From Ramlibacter sp. (GTDB taxonomy: Bacteria > Pseudomonadota > Gammaproteobacteria > Burkholderiales > Burkholderiaceae_C), in the NCBI GenBank assembly GCA_013815685.1, contig JACDFR010000013.1, forward strand, positions 1 to 64,000: DNA of 64,000 bases, in the 5' to 3' direction. Shown piece by piece: positions 8,706 through 18,844 of this stretch; position 1 is the first letter of the stretch; every line of letters starts with the position of its first letter. Made by a program: the position numbers and the translations under genes. The notes beneath the pieces were generated by a model. It made no database searches. It saw only the letters and a list, made by a program, of their open reading frames with translations, and was not told the origin of the DNA.

Positions 8706-10124
8706 TCAGAAATTCAGGGTCCGCTTGTCCACTGCCAAAGCAGCTTCCTTCGTGGCCTCCGAAAGTGACGGATGCGCGTGGCAGATGCGGGCGATGTCTT
8801 CGGCCGAAGCGCGAAACTCCATCGCGACAACGGCTTCGGAAATGAGCTCGCTGGCCATGGGCCCCACGATGTGCACACCCAGGATCTCGTCCGATCCCGC
8901 ATCGGCCAGGAACTTCACCATGCCGGTCGTGTCGCCCAGCGCGCGTGCCCGGCCGTTCGCCACGAAGGGGAAGGTGCCGGCCTTGTACTTCACGCCCGCG
9001 GCTTTCAACTGCTGCTCGGTCTGGCCGACCCACGCGATTTCGGGGCTGGTGTAGATCACCCAGGGGATGGTGTTGAAATTCACGTGGCCGTGCTGGCCGG
9101 CGATCCGTTCCGCCACGGCCACGCCTTCTTCTTCCGCCTTGTGCGCAAGCATCGGCCCGCGCACCACGTCGCCGACCGCCCACACGTTGGGCAGGTTCGT
9201 TCTGCATTCGTCATCGACCAGGATGGCGCCGCGCTCGTCCAGTTTCAGGCCCACGGCCTGCGGATTCAGGCCGATGGTGTTGGGCACCCGCCCGATCGAG
9301 ACGATCAGCTTGTCAAACTCCAGCGTCTGGGCCTCGCCCCTGGAATTGGTCCAGGCGACCGAGACGCCCTTCTTGCCGTTCTGGATCTCGCCAACCTTGA
9401 CGCCCAGCTCGATCTTCAAGCCCTGCTTGTCGAACGCCTTCTTGGCTTCCCTGGCGACCTGCTCGTCCACCGCGCCCAGGAAGGTCGGCAGCGCTTCCAG
9501 CGCGGTCACTTCGGCGCCCAGGCGCCGCCAGACGGAGCCCATTTCAAGGCCGATGACGCCCGAGCCGATCAGGCCGAGCTTTTTGGGTACGCCCTGGATA
9601 CGCAAGGCGCCGTCGTTGGAAAGAATGTTCTCTTCGTCGAAAGGGGCCCCCTGCAGTGCGCGGGCGTTGGAACCCGTCGCCAGGATGATGTGCTTGCCCA
9701 CGAGGCTTTCGTCGCCGACCTTGATCTCGTAGCCGCCCTCGCCCGCCTTGGCGAATGAGCCGCGGCCATGAAAGAACGAAATCTTGTTCTTCTTGAACAG
9801 GAACAGGATGCCGTCGTTGTTCTGCTTGACCACCTGGTCCTTGCGCGCCAGCATCTTGTCGAGCTGCAGGCTCAGGCCCTTCACTTCGATCCCATGGTCG
9901 GCAAAGTGCTTGCCCGCATGCTCGAAATGCTCGGACGACTGTAGCAGCGCCTTGGAGGGAATGCATCCCACGTTGGTGCAGGTGCCGCCGGGAGCCGGGC
10001 CGCCCTTGCTGTTTTTCCACTCGTCGATGCAGGCGGTGTGGAAGCCCAGTTGAGCGGCGCGAATGGCGGCGATGTAGCCGCCGGGTCCGCCGCCGATGAC
10101 GATGACGTCGAATTGTTTTGACAT
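8706..10124 (-). CDS. lpdA: Dihydrolipoyl dehydrogenase (E3) of the 2-oxoglutarate dehydrogenase operon
   Basis: This FAD-dependent E3 reoxidises dihydrolipoyl groups on OdhB with NAD+. The 472-residue protein starts with the FAD-binding VIVIGGGPGGYIAAIRAAQLG, carries the redox-active disulfide GGTCTNVGCIPSKALL, a second Rossmann motif LGLIGSGVIGLEMGSVW, and the C-terminal HAHPSLSEATKEAAL with the catalytic His-Glu pair. It has no lipoyl domain, unlike the second E3 in this window at 22462-24246. It is third in the odhA-odhB-lpdA operon. Confidence 0.95.
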   Translation of the reverse strand: MSKQFDVIVIGGGPGGYIAAIRAAQLGFHTACIDEWKNSKGGPAPGGTCTNVGCIPSKALLQSSEHFEHAGKHFADHGIEVKGLSLQLDKMLARKDQVVKQNNDGILFLFKKNKISFFHGRGSFAKAGEGGYEIKVGDESLVGKHIILATGSNARALQGAPFDEENILSNDGALRIQGVPKKLGLIGSGVIGLEMGSVWRRLGAEVTALEALPTFLGAVDEQVAREAKKAFDKQGLKIELGVKVGEIQNGKKGVSVAWTNSRGEAQTLEFDKLIVSIGRVPNTIGLNPQAVGLKLDERGAILVDDECRTNLPNVWAVGDVVRGPMLAHKAEEEGVAVAERIAGQHGHVNFNTIPWVIYTSPEIAWVGQTEQQLKAAGVKYKAGTFPFVANGRARALGDTTGMVKFLADAGSDEILGVHIVGPMASELISEAVVAMEFRASAEDIARICHAHPSLSEATKEAALAVDKRTLNF

Positions 10125-10137
10125 ACGGACGATAACA

Positions 10138-10155
10138 AGGTCCCTTGCGGGACCT
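10138..10155. other. Perfect stem-loop between odhB and lpdA
   Basis: AGGTCCC, a TTGC loop and GGGACCT form a perfect 7-bp stem in the 47-bp gap between the odhB stop and the lpdA start. On the transcribed minus strand no U-tract follows it, so an intercistronic mRNA-stability or processing hairpin is more likely than a terminator. Confidence 0.5.
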
Positions 10156-10171
10156 CGTCCTTCTGATTTTT

Positions 10172-11437
10172 TTAGATATCGAACAACAAGCGCGCGGGAT
10201 CTTCCAGCGCTTCCTTCATGGCCACCAGCCCCAGCACGGCTTCGCGGCCGTCGATGATGCGGTGGTCGTAGGACATGGCGAGGTAGTTGATCGGGCGGAC
10301 GACCACCTGGCCGTTCTCGACCACGGCGCGATCCTTGGTGGCGTGCACGCCCAGGATCGCCGACTGCGGCGGGTTGATGATCGGCGTGGACAGCATCGAG
10401 CCAAACACGCCGCCGTTGGAAATCGAGAAGGTGCCGCCGGTCATCTCTTCGATGCCCAGCTTGCCGTCACGGGCCTTGGCGCCGTATTCGGCGATCTTCT
10501 TCTCGATCTGGGCAAAGCTCATCTGGTCGGCGTTGCGCAGGATCGGCACCACCAGGCCACGCGGCGAGCCGACGGCGATTCCGATGTCGAAGTACCCGTG
10601 ATAGACGATGTCGTTCCCGTCCACCGATGCGTTGAGCATTGGGTATTTCTTGAGGGCGTGCACCGCCGCCTTGACGAAGAAGCTCATGAAGCCGATCTTG
10701 ACGCCATGTTCCTTTTCGAACTTCTCCTGGAATCGCTTGCGCATCTCCATCACCGGGGCCATGTTCACCTCGTTGAACGTGGTGAGGATGGCGTTGGTGG
10801 ACTGTGATTGCAAAAGGCGTTCGGCCACGCGGGCGCGCAGCCGGCTCATGGGAACGCGCTGCTCGGGCCGCTCGCCCAGGTCCGGCGCGGCCACAGGCGC
10901 GTTGACTTGCGGCAAGGCCGTCTTGGGCACGCCGGTGGGCGCGGCCACCGGCGCGGCCGCAGGCCTGGCGCCGCCGGCAACCGCTCCCAGGACGTCGCCC
11001 TTGGTCACGCGGCCATCCCGTCCGGTGCCCGCCACCGAGCCCGGCGCCAGGCTGTTGTCGGCCATGATTTTCGCGGCGGCAGGCATGGCGATGCCGGCCT
11101 TGGGACCGGCGGCGGTTGCCGGCGCCGGCACGGGTACGGCCGCTACCGCCGCGGCCGGCGTTGCCGCTGGAGCGGCCGCCACGGCGGCGGCCTTGCCCTC
11201 GGTGTCGATCTTCGCAATAAGCTGACCGGCGGCCACGGTGGCACCGTCGGGCTGCACGATCTCGGCCATCACCCCGGCGGCGGGAGCGGGCACCTCCAGC
11301 ACCACCTTGTCGGTTTCGATCTCGATCAGGATCTCGTCGATGGCCACGGCCTCGCCGGGCTTCTTTTTCCACTGCAACAGCGTCGCTTCCGCAACCGATT
11401 CGGACAGCTGCGGGACCTTCACTTCTACGATAGCCAT
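10172..11437 (-). CDS. odhB: Dihydrolipoyllysine succinyltransferase (E2o)
   Basis: OdhB/SucB is the E2 core of the 2-oxoglutarate dehydrogenase complex and transfers succinyl groups to CoA. The 421-residue product has one lipoyl domain with the lipoylated Lys in [15 protein letters not shown], a long Ala/Pro linker, a peripheral-subunit-binding domain ([20 protein letters not shown]), and the acyltransferase domain ending in [17 protein letters not shown], whose His and Asp are catalytic. The frame is open to 11518, but the ATG at 11437 follows AGGAATAAAAA and gives the standard [14 protein letters not shown] start. The gene lies 64 bp downstream of odhA. Confidence 0.95.
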   Translation of the reverse strand: MAIVEVKVPQLSESVAEATLLQWKKKPGEAVAIDEILIEIETDKVVLEVPAPAAGVMAEIVQPDGATVAAGQLIAKIDTEGKAAAVAAAPAATPAAAVAAVPVPAPATAAGPKAGIAMPAAAKIMADNSLAPGSVAGTGRDGRVTKGDVLGAVAGGARPAAAPVAAPTGVPKTALPQVNAPVAAPDLGERPEQRVPMSRLRARVAERLLQSQSTNAILTTFNEVNMAPVMEMRKRFQEKFEKEHGVKIGFMSFFVKAAVHALKKYPMLNASVDGNDIVYHGYFDIGIAVGSPRGLVVPILRNADQMSFAQIEKKIAEYGAKARDGKLGIEEMTGGTFSISNGGVFGSMLSTPIINPPQSAILGVHATKDRAVVENGQVVVRPINYLAMSYDHRIIDGREAVLGLVAMKEALEDPARLLFDI

Positions 11438-11501
11438 TTTTTTATTCCTAGATTCTTGTTGATCCGGGCCGCGGTGATGCCGGGCGCCTGGCGTGCAAAC
11501 A

Positions 11502-14372
11502 TCACTTGGCCAGGACAAAGCCCTTCAGCTTGCCGAACGCCCCGTCGACCAGCGCCTTCTGCTGTTCCTGGTGCAGGTGCGAATAGCCGACAGCCGGCGA
11601 AGCCGAAGCTGCACGGCCCGAGTAGCCCAGCTTCTGGCCTTCGGCCATGTTCTCGTGGATGTAGTGCTGCACGAAGAACCAGGCGCCCTGGTTCTGGGGC
11701 TCGTCCTGGCACCACACGATGTCGGTGGCGTTGGGATACTTGCGCAGCTCCGCCGCGAACGCCTTGTGGGGGAAGGGGTAGAGCTGCTCGACCCGCAGGA
11801 TCACCGCGTCGTCCAGGCCCTTTTCTTCGCGCTTCTTGGCAATATCGAAATAGACCTTGCCCGAGCACACGATGATGCGCTTGACCTTGTCGGCCTTGAG
11901 GTCCTTCACCTCCGGAATAACGGTCTGGAAACCTCCCTTGGTGAACTCGGCCAGCGGCGACGTGGCGTCCTTGTTGCGCAACAGCGACTTGGGCGTCATG
12001 ATCACCAGCGGCTTGCGCAGGTTGCGGACCATCTGGCGGCGCAGGACATGGAATATCTGGCTGGCCGTGGTCGGCTGAACCACCTGCATGTTGGTGTCCG
12101 CCGACAGCTGCATGAAGCGCTCGAGCCGCGCCGAGCTGTGCTCGGGGCCCTGGCCCTCGTAGCCATGCGGAAGCAGCAGCGTGATGCCATTCACCCGTCC
12201 CCACTTCACCTCGCCGGACGCGATGAACTGGTCGATCACGACCTGGGCGCCGTTGGCAAAATCACCGAACTGCGCCTCCCAGATCACCAGCGTGTTGGGA
12301 TCGTTGGACGCATAGCCGTATTCGAAGCCCAGCACCGCTTCTTCCGACAGGATCGAGTCGATGACCACGAACGGCGCCTGGTTGTCGGCAACGTTCGAAA
12401 GCGGCACATAGGTGCCGACGTCCCAGCGCTCGCGGTTCTGGTCGTGCAGCACGGCGTGGCGGTGGGTAAACGTGCCGCGGCCCACGTCTTCGCCCGACAG
12501 CCGGACCGGGTAGCCGCTGGCCACCAGCGACGCGTAGGCCATGTGTTCGCCCATTCCCCAATCCACGTTGACCTCGCCGCGTCCCATCGCCGCACGGTCC
12601 TCCAGCACCTTCTTGACCAGCGGGTGCACCGTGAAATTCTGGGGCACCGTGGTGATCCTGTCGGCCAGACGCTTCCACTCGGCCATGGGAATCGCGGTGT
12701 CCGCGCTGTCGGTCCACTTCCTGCCCAGGAAGGGACTCCAGTCGACGGCGTACTTGCTCTTGAAATTGGTCAGCACGGGGTCGACCGTGTGCTTGCCCGC
12801 GTCCATCGCGGCGCGATACGCCTTGACCATGTCGTCGCCCAGGGTCTCGCCCAGTCCCTGCGCGGCCAGCTTGTCGGCATAAAGCTTGCGCGTGCCCGGG
12901 TGCGCGGCGATTTTCTTGTACATCAGCGGCTGGGTGAGCGAGGGAGTGTCCTGCTCGTTGTGTCCCAGCTTGCGGAAGCAGACGATGTCGAGCACCACGT
13001 CCTTGAAAAATTCCATGCGGTATTCGAGCGCAAGCTGCGTGGCCAGCACCACGGCTTCGGGGTCGTCGCCGTTCACGTGCAGCACCGGGGCCTCGATCAT
13101 CTTGACCACGTCCGTGCAATACAGCGTGGAACGGCTGTCGCGCGGGTCGCTGGTCGTGAAGCCAATCTGGTTGTTGATGACGATGTGCACCGTTCCGCCG
13201 GTGAAATAGCCGCGGGTCTCGGCCAGCGCCAAGGTTTCCATCACCACGCCCTGCCCGGCGAAGGCGGCGTCGCCATGAACCTGGACCGGGAGCACCTGCT
13301 TGCCCTGGGGGTCGGCGCGGCGGTCCATCCGGGCCCGCACGGAACCCTCCACCACCGGGTTCACGATCTCCAGGTGAGAGGGGTTGAAGGCCAGGCTGAG
13401 GTGGACTGGGCCGCCGCGGGTGGTCACATCGGAGCTGAAGCCCTGGTGGTACTTGACGTCGCCGGCCGGCAGGTCTTCCTTGGCCGTGTGGTCGAACTCG
13501 GCGAACAGGTCGGCGGGCATCTTGCCCAGCGAATTGACCAGCACGTTAAGGCGGCCGCGGTGCGCCATGCCGATCACGATCTCCTGCACGCCTTTCACAC
13601 CGGCTTCCTGGATCAATTCGTCCATCGAGGCAATGAAGCTTTCGCCGCCCTCCAGCGAGAAGCGCTTCTGCCCGACGTACCTGGTGTGCAGGAACCGCTC
13701 GAGGCCCTCGGCGGCAGTGACGCGGTCGAGGATGTTCTTCTTTTTCTCAGGCGGGAAACTCGGCTTGCTGCGGATCGATTCGAGTTTTTGCTGCCACCAG
13801 CGCTTCTTGTACTGGTCGCTGATGTACATGTACTCCGCGCCGATGGTGCCGCAATAGGTCTCGCGCAGTGCGTTGATCAGTTCGCGCAGCGACATCGCCT
13901 CCTTGCCGAAGAAGGTGTTGCTGGTGTTGAAGACCGTCTCCTGGTCGGCGTCGCTGAAACCGTAGAAGGACGGATCGAGCTCGGGGATGTTCTCCCTGCC
14001 GGCGCGCTTGAGCGGATCGAGGTCGGCCCAGCGGCAGCCGACATTGCGGTATGCGGCGATGAGCTGCTGGACGGCGGTGCGCTTGCGGCCCAATTCGGAG
14101 TCGGCACCGGTGGCGACGACGACCCGTGTACCACCTTGCTTCGCGCGCTCGGCAAACGCATTGATAACCGGCAGGTGCGGCACATCCTTGGCAGTGGTGC
14201 CGTCGATGGCGGGAACATGCTGGAGCGCATCGAAATAGTCGCGCCAGGTGTCAGGAACGCTGCCGGGGTTGGCGAGGTAGTTTTCGTACATCTCCTCGAC
14301 ATAGGGCGCATTGCCGCCGAAGAGATAGGAATTGCCGTGAAAGGCCGTGTAGACGGTGCTTGGCTCACTCAT
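11502..14372 (-). CDS. odhA: 2-oxoglutarate dehydrogenase E1 component
   Basis: OdhA/SucA is the thiamine-diphosphate E1 of the TCA-cycle 2-oxoglutarate dehydrogenase, 956 residues, the usual length. It begins with the family N-terminal segment ([19 protein letters not shown]) that binds the E2 core. Thiamine-diphosphate-binding features include [13 protein letters not shown], and [17 protein letters not shown] with the GD...N-type metal site continuing to INNQIGFTT. The transketolase-type region carries [15 protein letters not shown]. It is first in the operon; the 150 bp upstream, before prpE, carry a GGAGGCGGAAAG stretch near the start and presumably the promoter. Confidence 0.96.
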   Translation of the reverse strand: MSEPSTVYTAFHGNSYLFGGNAPYVEEMYENYLANPGSVPDTWRDYFDALQHVPAIDGTTAKDVPHLPVINAFAERAKQGGTRVVVATGADSELGRKRTAVQQLIAAYRNVGCRWADLDPLKRAGRENIPELDPSFYGFSDADQETVFNTSNTFFGKEAMSLRELINALRETYCGTIGAEYMYISDQYKKRWWQQKLESIRSKPSFPPEKKKNILDRVTAAEGLERFLHTRYVGQKRFSLEGGESFIASMDELIQEAGVKGVQEIVIGMAHRGRLNVLVNSLGKMPADLFAEFDHTAKEDLPAGDVKYHQGFSSDVTTRGGPVHLSLAFNPSHLEIVNPVVEGSVRARMDRRADPQGKQVLPVQVHGDAAFAGQGVVMETLALAETRGYFTGGTVHIVINNQIGFTTSDPRDSRSTLYCTDVVKMIEAPVLHVNGDDPEAVVLATQLALEYRMEFFKDVVLDIVCFRKLGHNEQDTPSLTQPLMYKKIAAHPGTRKLYADKLAAQGLGETLGDDMVKAYRAAMDAGKHTVDPVLTNFKSKYAVDWSPFLGRKWTDSADTAIPMAEWKRLADRITTVPQNFTVHPLVKKVLEDRAAMGRGEVNVDWGMGEHMAYASLVASGYPVRLSGEDVGRGTFTHRHAVLHDQNRERWDVGTYVPLSNVADNQAPFVVIDSILSEEAVLGFEYGYASNDPNTLVIWEAQFGDFANGAQVVIDQFIASGEVKWGRVNGITLLLPHGYEGQGPEHSSARLERFMQLSADTNMQVVQPTTASQIFHVLRRQMVRNLRKPLVIMTPKSLLRNKDATSPLAEFTKGGFQTVIPEVKDLKADKVKRIIVCSGKVYFDIAKKREEKGLDDAVILRVEQLYPFPHKAFAAELRKYPNATDIVWCQDEPQNQGAWFFVQHYIHENMAEGQKLGYSGRAASASPAVGYSHLHQEQQKALVDGAFGKLKGFVLAK

Positions 14373-14522
14373 GCTTGCGCTACTTTCCGCCTCCCTGCAG
14401 GAGACATGGGCTGGTTTGGGAAACCTTCCGCGACACGGCTGGACCGGATGGCGGATGCGACTGTGGCTGGAAGGGCCGAGGTTGCGAAACGGATTGTGCC
14501 AGCTATTGACGACGCCTGTCTT

Positions 14523-16442
14523 CTAATTTTCGGCGGCCGTGCCCACGGCGTCGCGGATCTGCTGCAGCGCGCCGGGGTCCTCGATGGTGGTCAGGTCGCC
14601 GGGGTCGCGGCCTTCGCACACGGCCTGGATGGCGCGGCGCAGCAGTTTCCCGCTGCGCGTCTTGGGCAGGAGATTGACGAAACGCACGCGCGCCGGCCGC
14701 GCCACCGCGCCGAGCTGCTGGTCCACCAGCTTCATGATGTCGCCCTCCAGCCGGAGCCTGGCCTGGTCGTCCGGCAGCGCCGATGCATCGCGGGCCACCA
14801 CGAACGCCATCGCCACCTGGCCCTTCAGCGGGTCGGCCATTCCCACCACGGCGACTTCGGCGACGTTGGGGTGGCTTGAAATGCTCTCTTCGATCTCGCG
14901 CGTGCCCAGGCGGTGACCAGCCACGTTGATCACGTCGTCGGTGCGGCCCAGGATGTAGTAGTAGCCATCCTCGTCGCGGATTCCCCAGTCGAACGTGCTG
15001 TAGAGCATCCGGCCCGGCACCGTCTCCCAATAGGTCTTGACGTAGCGGTCGTCGTCGCGCCAGATGGTCTGCATGAACCCCGGGGGCGTGGGTCCCTCGA
15101 TCACGACCACGCCTTTTTCGCCCGCGCGAGTCAGCTCTTCGCCTGTGTTTTCGTGCACCAGCTTGACGTTGTAGCCGTACATTGGGACGCCGGGACTGCC
15201 GAATTTGCTGGGCTTCTTTTCCACGCCGTTGGCGATGGTCAGGATGGGCCAGCCGCTTTCGGTCTGCCAGTAGTTGTCAATGATGGGCACACCGAGCCCA
15301 TCGCTGATCCAGCGCGCTGTCGGCTCATCGAGCGGCTCGCCGGCCAGGAACAGGGCCTTGAGGCTGGACAAGTCATATTTCTTGAGGAAGGCCGGGTCCT
15401 GCTTCTTGAGGACACGCACTGCCGTGGGGGCGCTGAACATCGCGCTCACCTTGTATTTCTCCACGAGGCTCCACCAGATGCCGGCGTCCGGCCGGACCGG
15501 CAGGCCTTCGTACATGATGGTGGCCATGCCCGCGATCAGCGGGCCGTAGACGATATAGCTGTGCCCGACCACCCAGCCGATGTCGCTGGTGGAAAAATAG
15601 GTTTCACCCGGCCTGGCCAGGAAGATGTGCTTCATGCTCGCCGCCAGTGCCACCGCATAACCGCCGACGTCGCGCTGCACCCCTTTGGGCCGCCCGGTGG
15701 TGCCACTGGTATAGATGGTGTAGCTGATGTCTGTCGAATCCAGCCATTCGCACTCCACCGTCGTGCCGCTGTGCCGCCGCGTGAGTTCGGCCCAATCGTG
15801 GTCGCGCCCGGCCAGGCGATCCATCGGTGCCAGGCCCCGGTCCACCAGCAGCACCGATTCGGGCTTGTAGCGGGACAGGCGGATAGCTTCGTCGAGCAAA
15901 GGCTTGTATGCCATCACCTTTCCGCCGCGCGAGCCGGCGTCCGCGCTGATGACGACCTTGGGCGTCGCATCCTCGATGCGCGATGCGAGCGACACAGAGG
16001 CGAAGCCCCCGAATACCACCGAATGAATCGCGCCGATGCGGGCACAGGCGAGCATCGCGAAGGCCGCCTCCGCGATCATCGGCATGTAGATCAGGACCCG
16101 GTCGCCCTTTTCCACCCCCAGGTCCTTGAGCACCGCCGCTGCCCGCTGCACCTCGTCATGCAGCTGGCTGAAGCTGTAGGTGCGCTCGGTCCCTGTTTCC
16201 GTAGACACGTAGATCAGCGCCGGCTGCCCGGCCCGCTCCCGCAGATACCTGTCCACCGCGTTGTGGCAAAGATTGGTGGTGCCTCCCGCAAACCAGCGGG
16301 CAAAGGGCGGGTGGACGGCGTCGCAGATCACTTGGGGCGCCTGCTTCCAGTCGATGAGGCGCGCCTGCCCGGCCCAGAAGGCATCGCGGTCCTCGATCGA
16401 AGCGCGGTAAAAATCGGCGTAGCCCAATTCGGCCTCCTTCAT
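14523..16442 (-). CDS. prpE: Propionyl-CoA synthetase (PrpE-type acyl-CoA synthetase)
   Basis: This AMP-forming acyl-CoA synthetase of the acetyl/propionyl-CoA synthetase group activates a short-chain acid to its CoA ester. The 639-residue protein has the ATP-binding P-loop YTSGTTGRPKGVQRD, the signature DNYWQTESGWP, STFDWGIRDEDGYYYILGRTDDVINVAGHRLGT and the C-terminal catalytic Lys in KTRSGKLLRR. The start MKEAELGYADFYRASIEDRD matches PrpE proteins. Its ATG overlaps the stop of the upstream isochorismatase-like gene by 4 bp (ATGA), so the two are coupled. No prpB, prpC or prpD genes are nearby, so the true substrate could be another small acid, perhaps tied to the divergent flavoprotein. Confidence 0.9.
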   Translation of the reverse strand: MKEAELGYADFYRASIEDRDAFWAGQARLIDWKQAPQVICDAVHPPFARWFAGGTTNLCHNAVDRYLRERAGQPALIYVSTETGTERTYSFSQLHDEVQRAAAVLKDLGVEKGDRVLIYMPMIAEAAFAMLACARIGAIHSVVFGGFASVSLASRIEDATPKVVISADAGSRGGKVMAYKPLLDEAIRLSRYKPESVLLVDRGLAPMDRLAGRDHDWAELTRRHSGTTVECEWLDSTDISYTIYTSGTTGRPKGVQRDVGGYAVALAASMKHIFLARPGETYFSTSDIGWVVGHSYIVYGPLIAGMATIMYEGLPVRPDAGIWWSLVEKYKVSAMFSAPTAVRVLKKQDPAFLKKYDLSSLKALFLAGEPLDEPTARWISDGLGVPIIDNYWQTESGWPILTIANGVEKKPSKFGSPGVPMYGYNVKLVHENTGEELTRAGEKGVVVIEGPTPPGFMQTIWRDDDRYVKTYWETVPGRMLYSTFDWGIRDEDGYYYILGRTDDVINVAGHRLGTREIEESISSHPNVAEVAVVGMADPLKGQVAMAFVVARDASALPDDQARLRLEGDIMKLVDQQLGAVARPARVRFVNLLPKTRSGKLLRRAIQAVCEGRDPGDLTTIEDPGALQQIRDAVGTAAEN

Positions 16443-17044
16443 TTGATCAGCGCCTGTACGTCGCGGAAGGCGTCGTGCCCGGCAGTGCGAAGCCACTCGA
16501 AGGCGACCATTTCCGTCGTGACCAGCTCGACCCCGGCGCCGGCCAGCCGGTCGAATGCCGCATCGCGGTTGCGTTCCGTGCGCGAACCGCAGGCGTCGGC
16601 GACGACCCAGACATCGAATTCCTCGTCCAGCAGATCCAGCGCCGTTTGCAGAAGGCACACATGGGCTTCGCAGCCCGCCAGAACAATGGTGTTGCGCGGG
16701 TCTTGCGGCTGCGGCGCTTTCTGCAGGTGCTTGGGCAGGCTTCGCGCATTGCCTCCCTGCTGCGGCCGCGCCGGGGCGCGCAACAGGTCCGTGAGCCCCT
16801 CCGCCGCGCCGCTGAAATGCATCTTGGCCAGCGTTTTGCGGCACAAGGCGCGCAGCTCGGCCGGGTTCTCGCCCAGCTTCGCCGGGCTCTGCTCGGTACC
16901 CCAGGCGGGCACCTCCAGCAGCCTGGCCATCTGGCCCAGGCGCAACGCATTGCGCAGCACGGCCTCGCATTCATGGATGGCGGGCATCAGGCGGGCCTGG
17001 TAATCCACCAGAACGAGTTGAGAGTCTTGCGCATCGAGCAGCAT
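16439..17044 (-). CDS. Isochorismatase-family cysteine hydrolase
   Basis: A YcaC-like member of the isochorismatase superfamily, probably hydrolysing an amide, imide or ester, 201 residues. The catalytic triad is visible: Asp in LVLVDYQARLMP, Lys in TLAKMHFSG and Cys in VLAGCEAHVC. The ATG at 17044 has GAAAG upstream; an in-frame GTG at 17068 would add eight residues. It is coupled to prpE by an ATGA overlap and is divergent from the flavoprotein gene at 17130. Substrate unknown. Confidence 0.85.
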   Translation of the reverse strand: MLLDAQDSQLVLVDYQARLMPAIHECEAVLRNALRLGQMARLLEVPAWGTEQSPAKLGENPAELRALCRKTLAKMHFSGAAEGLTDLLRAPARPQQGGNARSLPKHLQKAPQPQDPRNTIVLAGCEAHVCLLQTALDLLDEEFDVWVVADACGSRTERNRDAAFDRLAGAGVELVTTEMVAFEWLRTAGHDAFRDVQALIK

Positions 17045-17129
17045 GTAGAGCTTTCGGTCTTGTTGCACCGGATTATTCCAGCGTGATCAAATGACCGGCA
17101 CGGGACAACTACTGCCGGAGCTCGAAATC

Positions 17130-18752
17130 ATGAATGCGCCAACCCCCGCCTCCCTGCTGATGTCGGGCACCGAGTACCGCGAATCACTGCGGCGCTATAA
17201 GCCGAACGTGTTCGTCGACGGGCGCAAAGTCGAGAACGTCGCGGATGAACGGGCGTTGCAGCCGGGCATCAACGCCATCGCCCTGACATACGACTACGCG
17301 CTCAAGGACGAGTACGCGCCGATCATGACCGCCGTGCAGCAGACCAGCGGCAAGCGGGTCAACCGGCTCAGCCACATCAATACCAGCTCCGGCGACCTGC
17401 TCAACAAGCTCGAGGCCGTGCGCCTGGTCTGCCAGGAAACCGGTTGTGCCCAACGTTACCTCACGCACGACGCGCTCAACGCCCTTGGCCAGGTGACTGC
17501 GCGCATCGACGATGCCAAAGGCGGCAAGGAGCATACGGGGCGCTTCCTGGAGTACCTGCACCGCGTGCAGGACCAGGACCTGACGGTGGGCGTCGCGATG
17601 ACCGACGCCAAGGGCGACCGCAGCCGCAGGCCGCACGAGCAGTCCAACGTCGACAGCTACCTGCATGTCATCGAGCGAAACGCACGAGGCATCGTGATTT
17701 CGGGAACCAAGGCGATCGTGACCGGCGCGCCCTACGTGCACGAGTTGCTGGTCATGCCCTGCCGCAACATGACCCGGGAAGACGCCGATTTCGCCGTGTG
17801 CTGCGCCGTGCCCATCGACGCGCCGGGCCTCACGATCGCCGCCCGGCCGGCCGGCCGGCCAGGCGAGAAGGTCGAGCATGGCGAGGCGCTCTTCTCCCGC
17901 AAGTACGGGCAAAGCACGGGCGTGTGCCTCTTCGATCGCGTCTTCGTTCCCTGGGAAAGCGTGTTCTACGCCGGCGAATGGGAGCACAGCGGCCACCTCA
18001 CCTACAGCTATGCGACGCATCACCGCCAGACCTGCATCGCCGCGCGGGCCGGCTTCGGGGACCTGCTGATCGGCGCGGGCGCGCTGATGTGCGAGGCCAA
18101 CGGCTTCGACCCGGGCAAGGAAACCCACCTGCGCGAGCAGATGGTCGAACTGATCAAGATCACCGAGGGCTTCTACGCCTGCGGCGTCGCGGCCAGCGTG
18201 TATGGCAAAGCCGACGAGCACAGCGGCACGTTCATGCCCGATCCGGTGTTTTCCAACGTCGGCAAGCTGTTGCTGGCCACCCAGATCTACGACATGCACC
18301 GCATCGCGCACTATGTGAGCGGCGGCTTGATCGTGACCTTGCCCGGACCGGACGAGGATCACAACCCGGAGACCGGCGCCAGGCTGTCCGACGTACTGCG
18401 CGCCAATCCCGCCGTGCCTTACGAGCAGCGCATCCAGACGGCGCGTTTCATCGAAGACCTCACGGCCGGCTACCAGGGCGGCTGGTACAGCGTGATCAGC
18501 CTGCATGGGGGCGGCTCGCCCGCGGCCATGAAGCAGGAGATCTGGCGCAATTACCCGGTAGGCTCCAAGGTGGAACTGGTCGAACGGCTGCTGGAGCGCG
18601 GGGTGGCGCACGATCCGCAGCGCTCCATCACGCGCAACCGCCAGCCCGGCAAATGCTGCGACACGGGATGCACGGCACCGGGCCAACCGGTCATGGTGGA
18701 CCTGCCGACACGCCCCGCGACTGACGGCGGGTCCCCTAAGAAATTCACCTAG
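17130..18752 (+). CDS. 4-hydroxyphenylacetate 3-hydroxylase / 4-hydroxybutyryl-CoA dehydratase superfamily flavoprotein
   Basis: A 540-residue member of the HpaB/AbfD flavoprotein superfamily. N-terminal MSGTEYRESLRRYKPNVFVDG and RPHEQS...YLHVIERNARGIVISG, then GPDEDHNPETG, fit the dehydratase-like branch. Compared from memory with Clostridium aminobutyricum AbfD, one Fe-S Cys is kept (Cys106 in TGCAQR) and the ligand His is kept (His298 in HHRQTC), but the second and third Cys are replaced by Tyr110 and Ala305. A [4Fe-4S] dehydratase is therefore unlikely, and an FAD-dependent oxygenase or other reaction is more likely. The C-terminus has extra Cys residues (KCCDTGC). The ATG at 17130 has GGAG 9 bp upstream; an in-frame ATG at 17091 is the alternative. 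Confidence 0.8.
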   Translation: MNAPTPASLLMSGTEYRESLRRYKPNVFVDGRKVENVADERALQPGINAIALTYDYALKDEYAPIMTAVQQTSGKRVNRLSHINTSSGDLLNKLEAVRLVCQETGCAQRYLTHDALNALGQVTARIDDAKGGKEHTGRFLEYLHRVQDQDLTVGVAMTDAKGDRSRRPHEQSNVDSYLHVIERNARGIVISGTKAIVTGAPYVHELLVMPCRNMTREDADFAVCCAVPIDAPGLTIAARPAGRPGEKVEHGEALFSRKYGQSTGVCLFDRVFVPWESVFYAGEWEHSGHLTYSYATHHRQTCIAARAGFGDLLIGAGALMCEANGFDPGKETHLREQMVELIKITEGFYACGVAASVYGKADEHSGTFMPDPVFSNVGKLLLATQIYDMHRIAHYVSGGLIVTLPGPDEDHNPETGARLSDVLRANPAVPYEQRIQTARFIEDLTAGYQGGWYSVISLHGGGSPAAMKQEIWRNYPVGSKVELVERLLERGVAHDPQRSITRNRQPGKCCDTGCTAPGQPVMVDLPTRPATDGGSPKKFT

Positions 18753-18844
18753 CCCGCGCAGCCAGGCTATTGGCTCGCTGCGCGTATTTCAACACCGGGG
18801 AACCTCTTCCATGGGGGTAAACTGGCGCCAACGCCCATGACGCC

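Noticed and set aside
10156..10174. Hairpin plus T-run read as a terminator
   Set aside because: The T-run follows the hairpin only on the plus strand, against the direction of the odh operon; it is kept as an intercistronic stem-loop instead.
11493..14879. Plus-strand open frame of 1128 codons
   Set aside because: It lies antisense to odhA and prpE, is rich in His/Val/Gly as mirror frames of GC-rich genes are, and matches no family.
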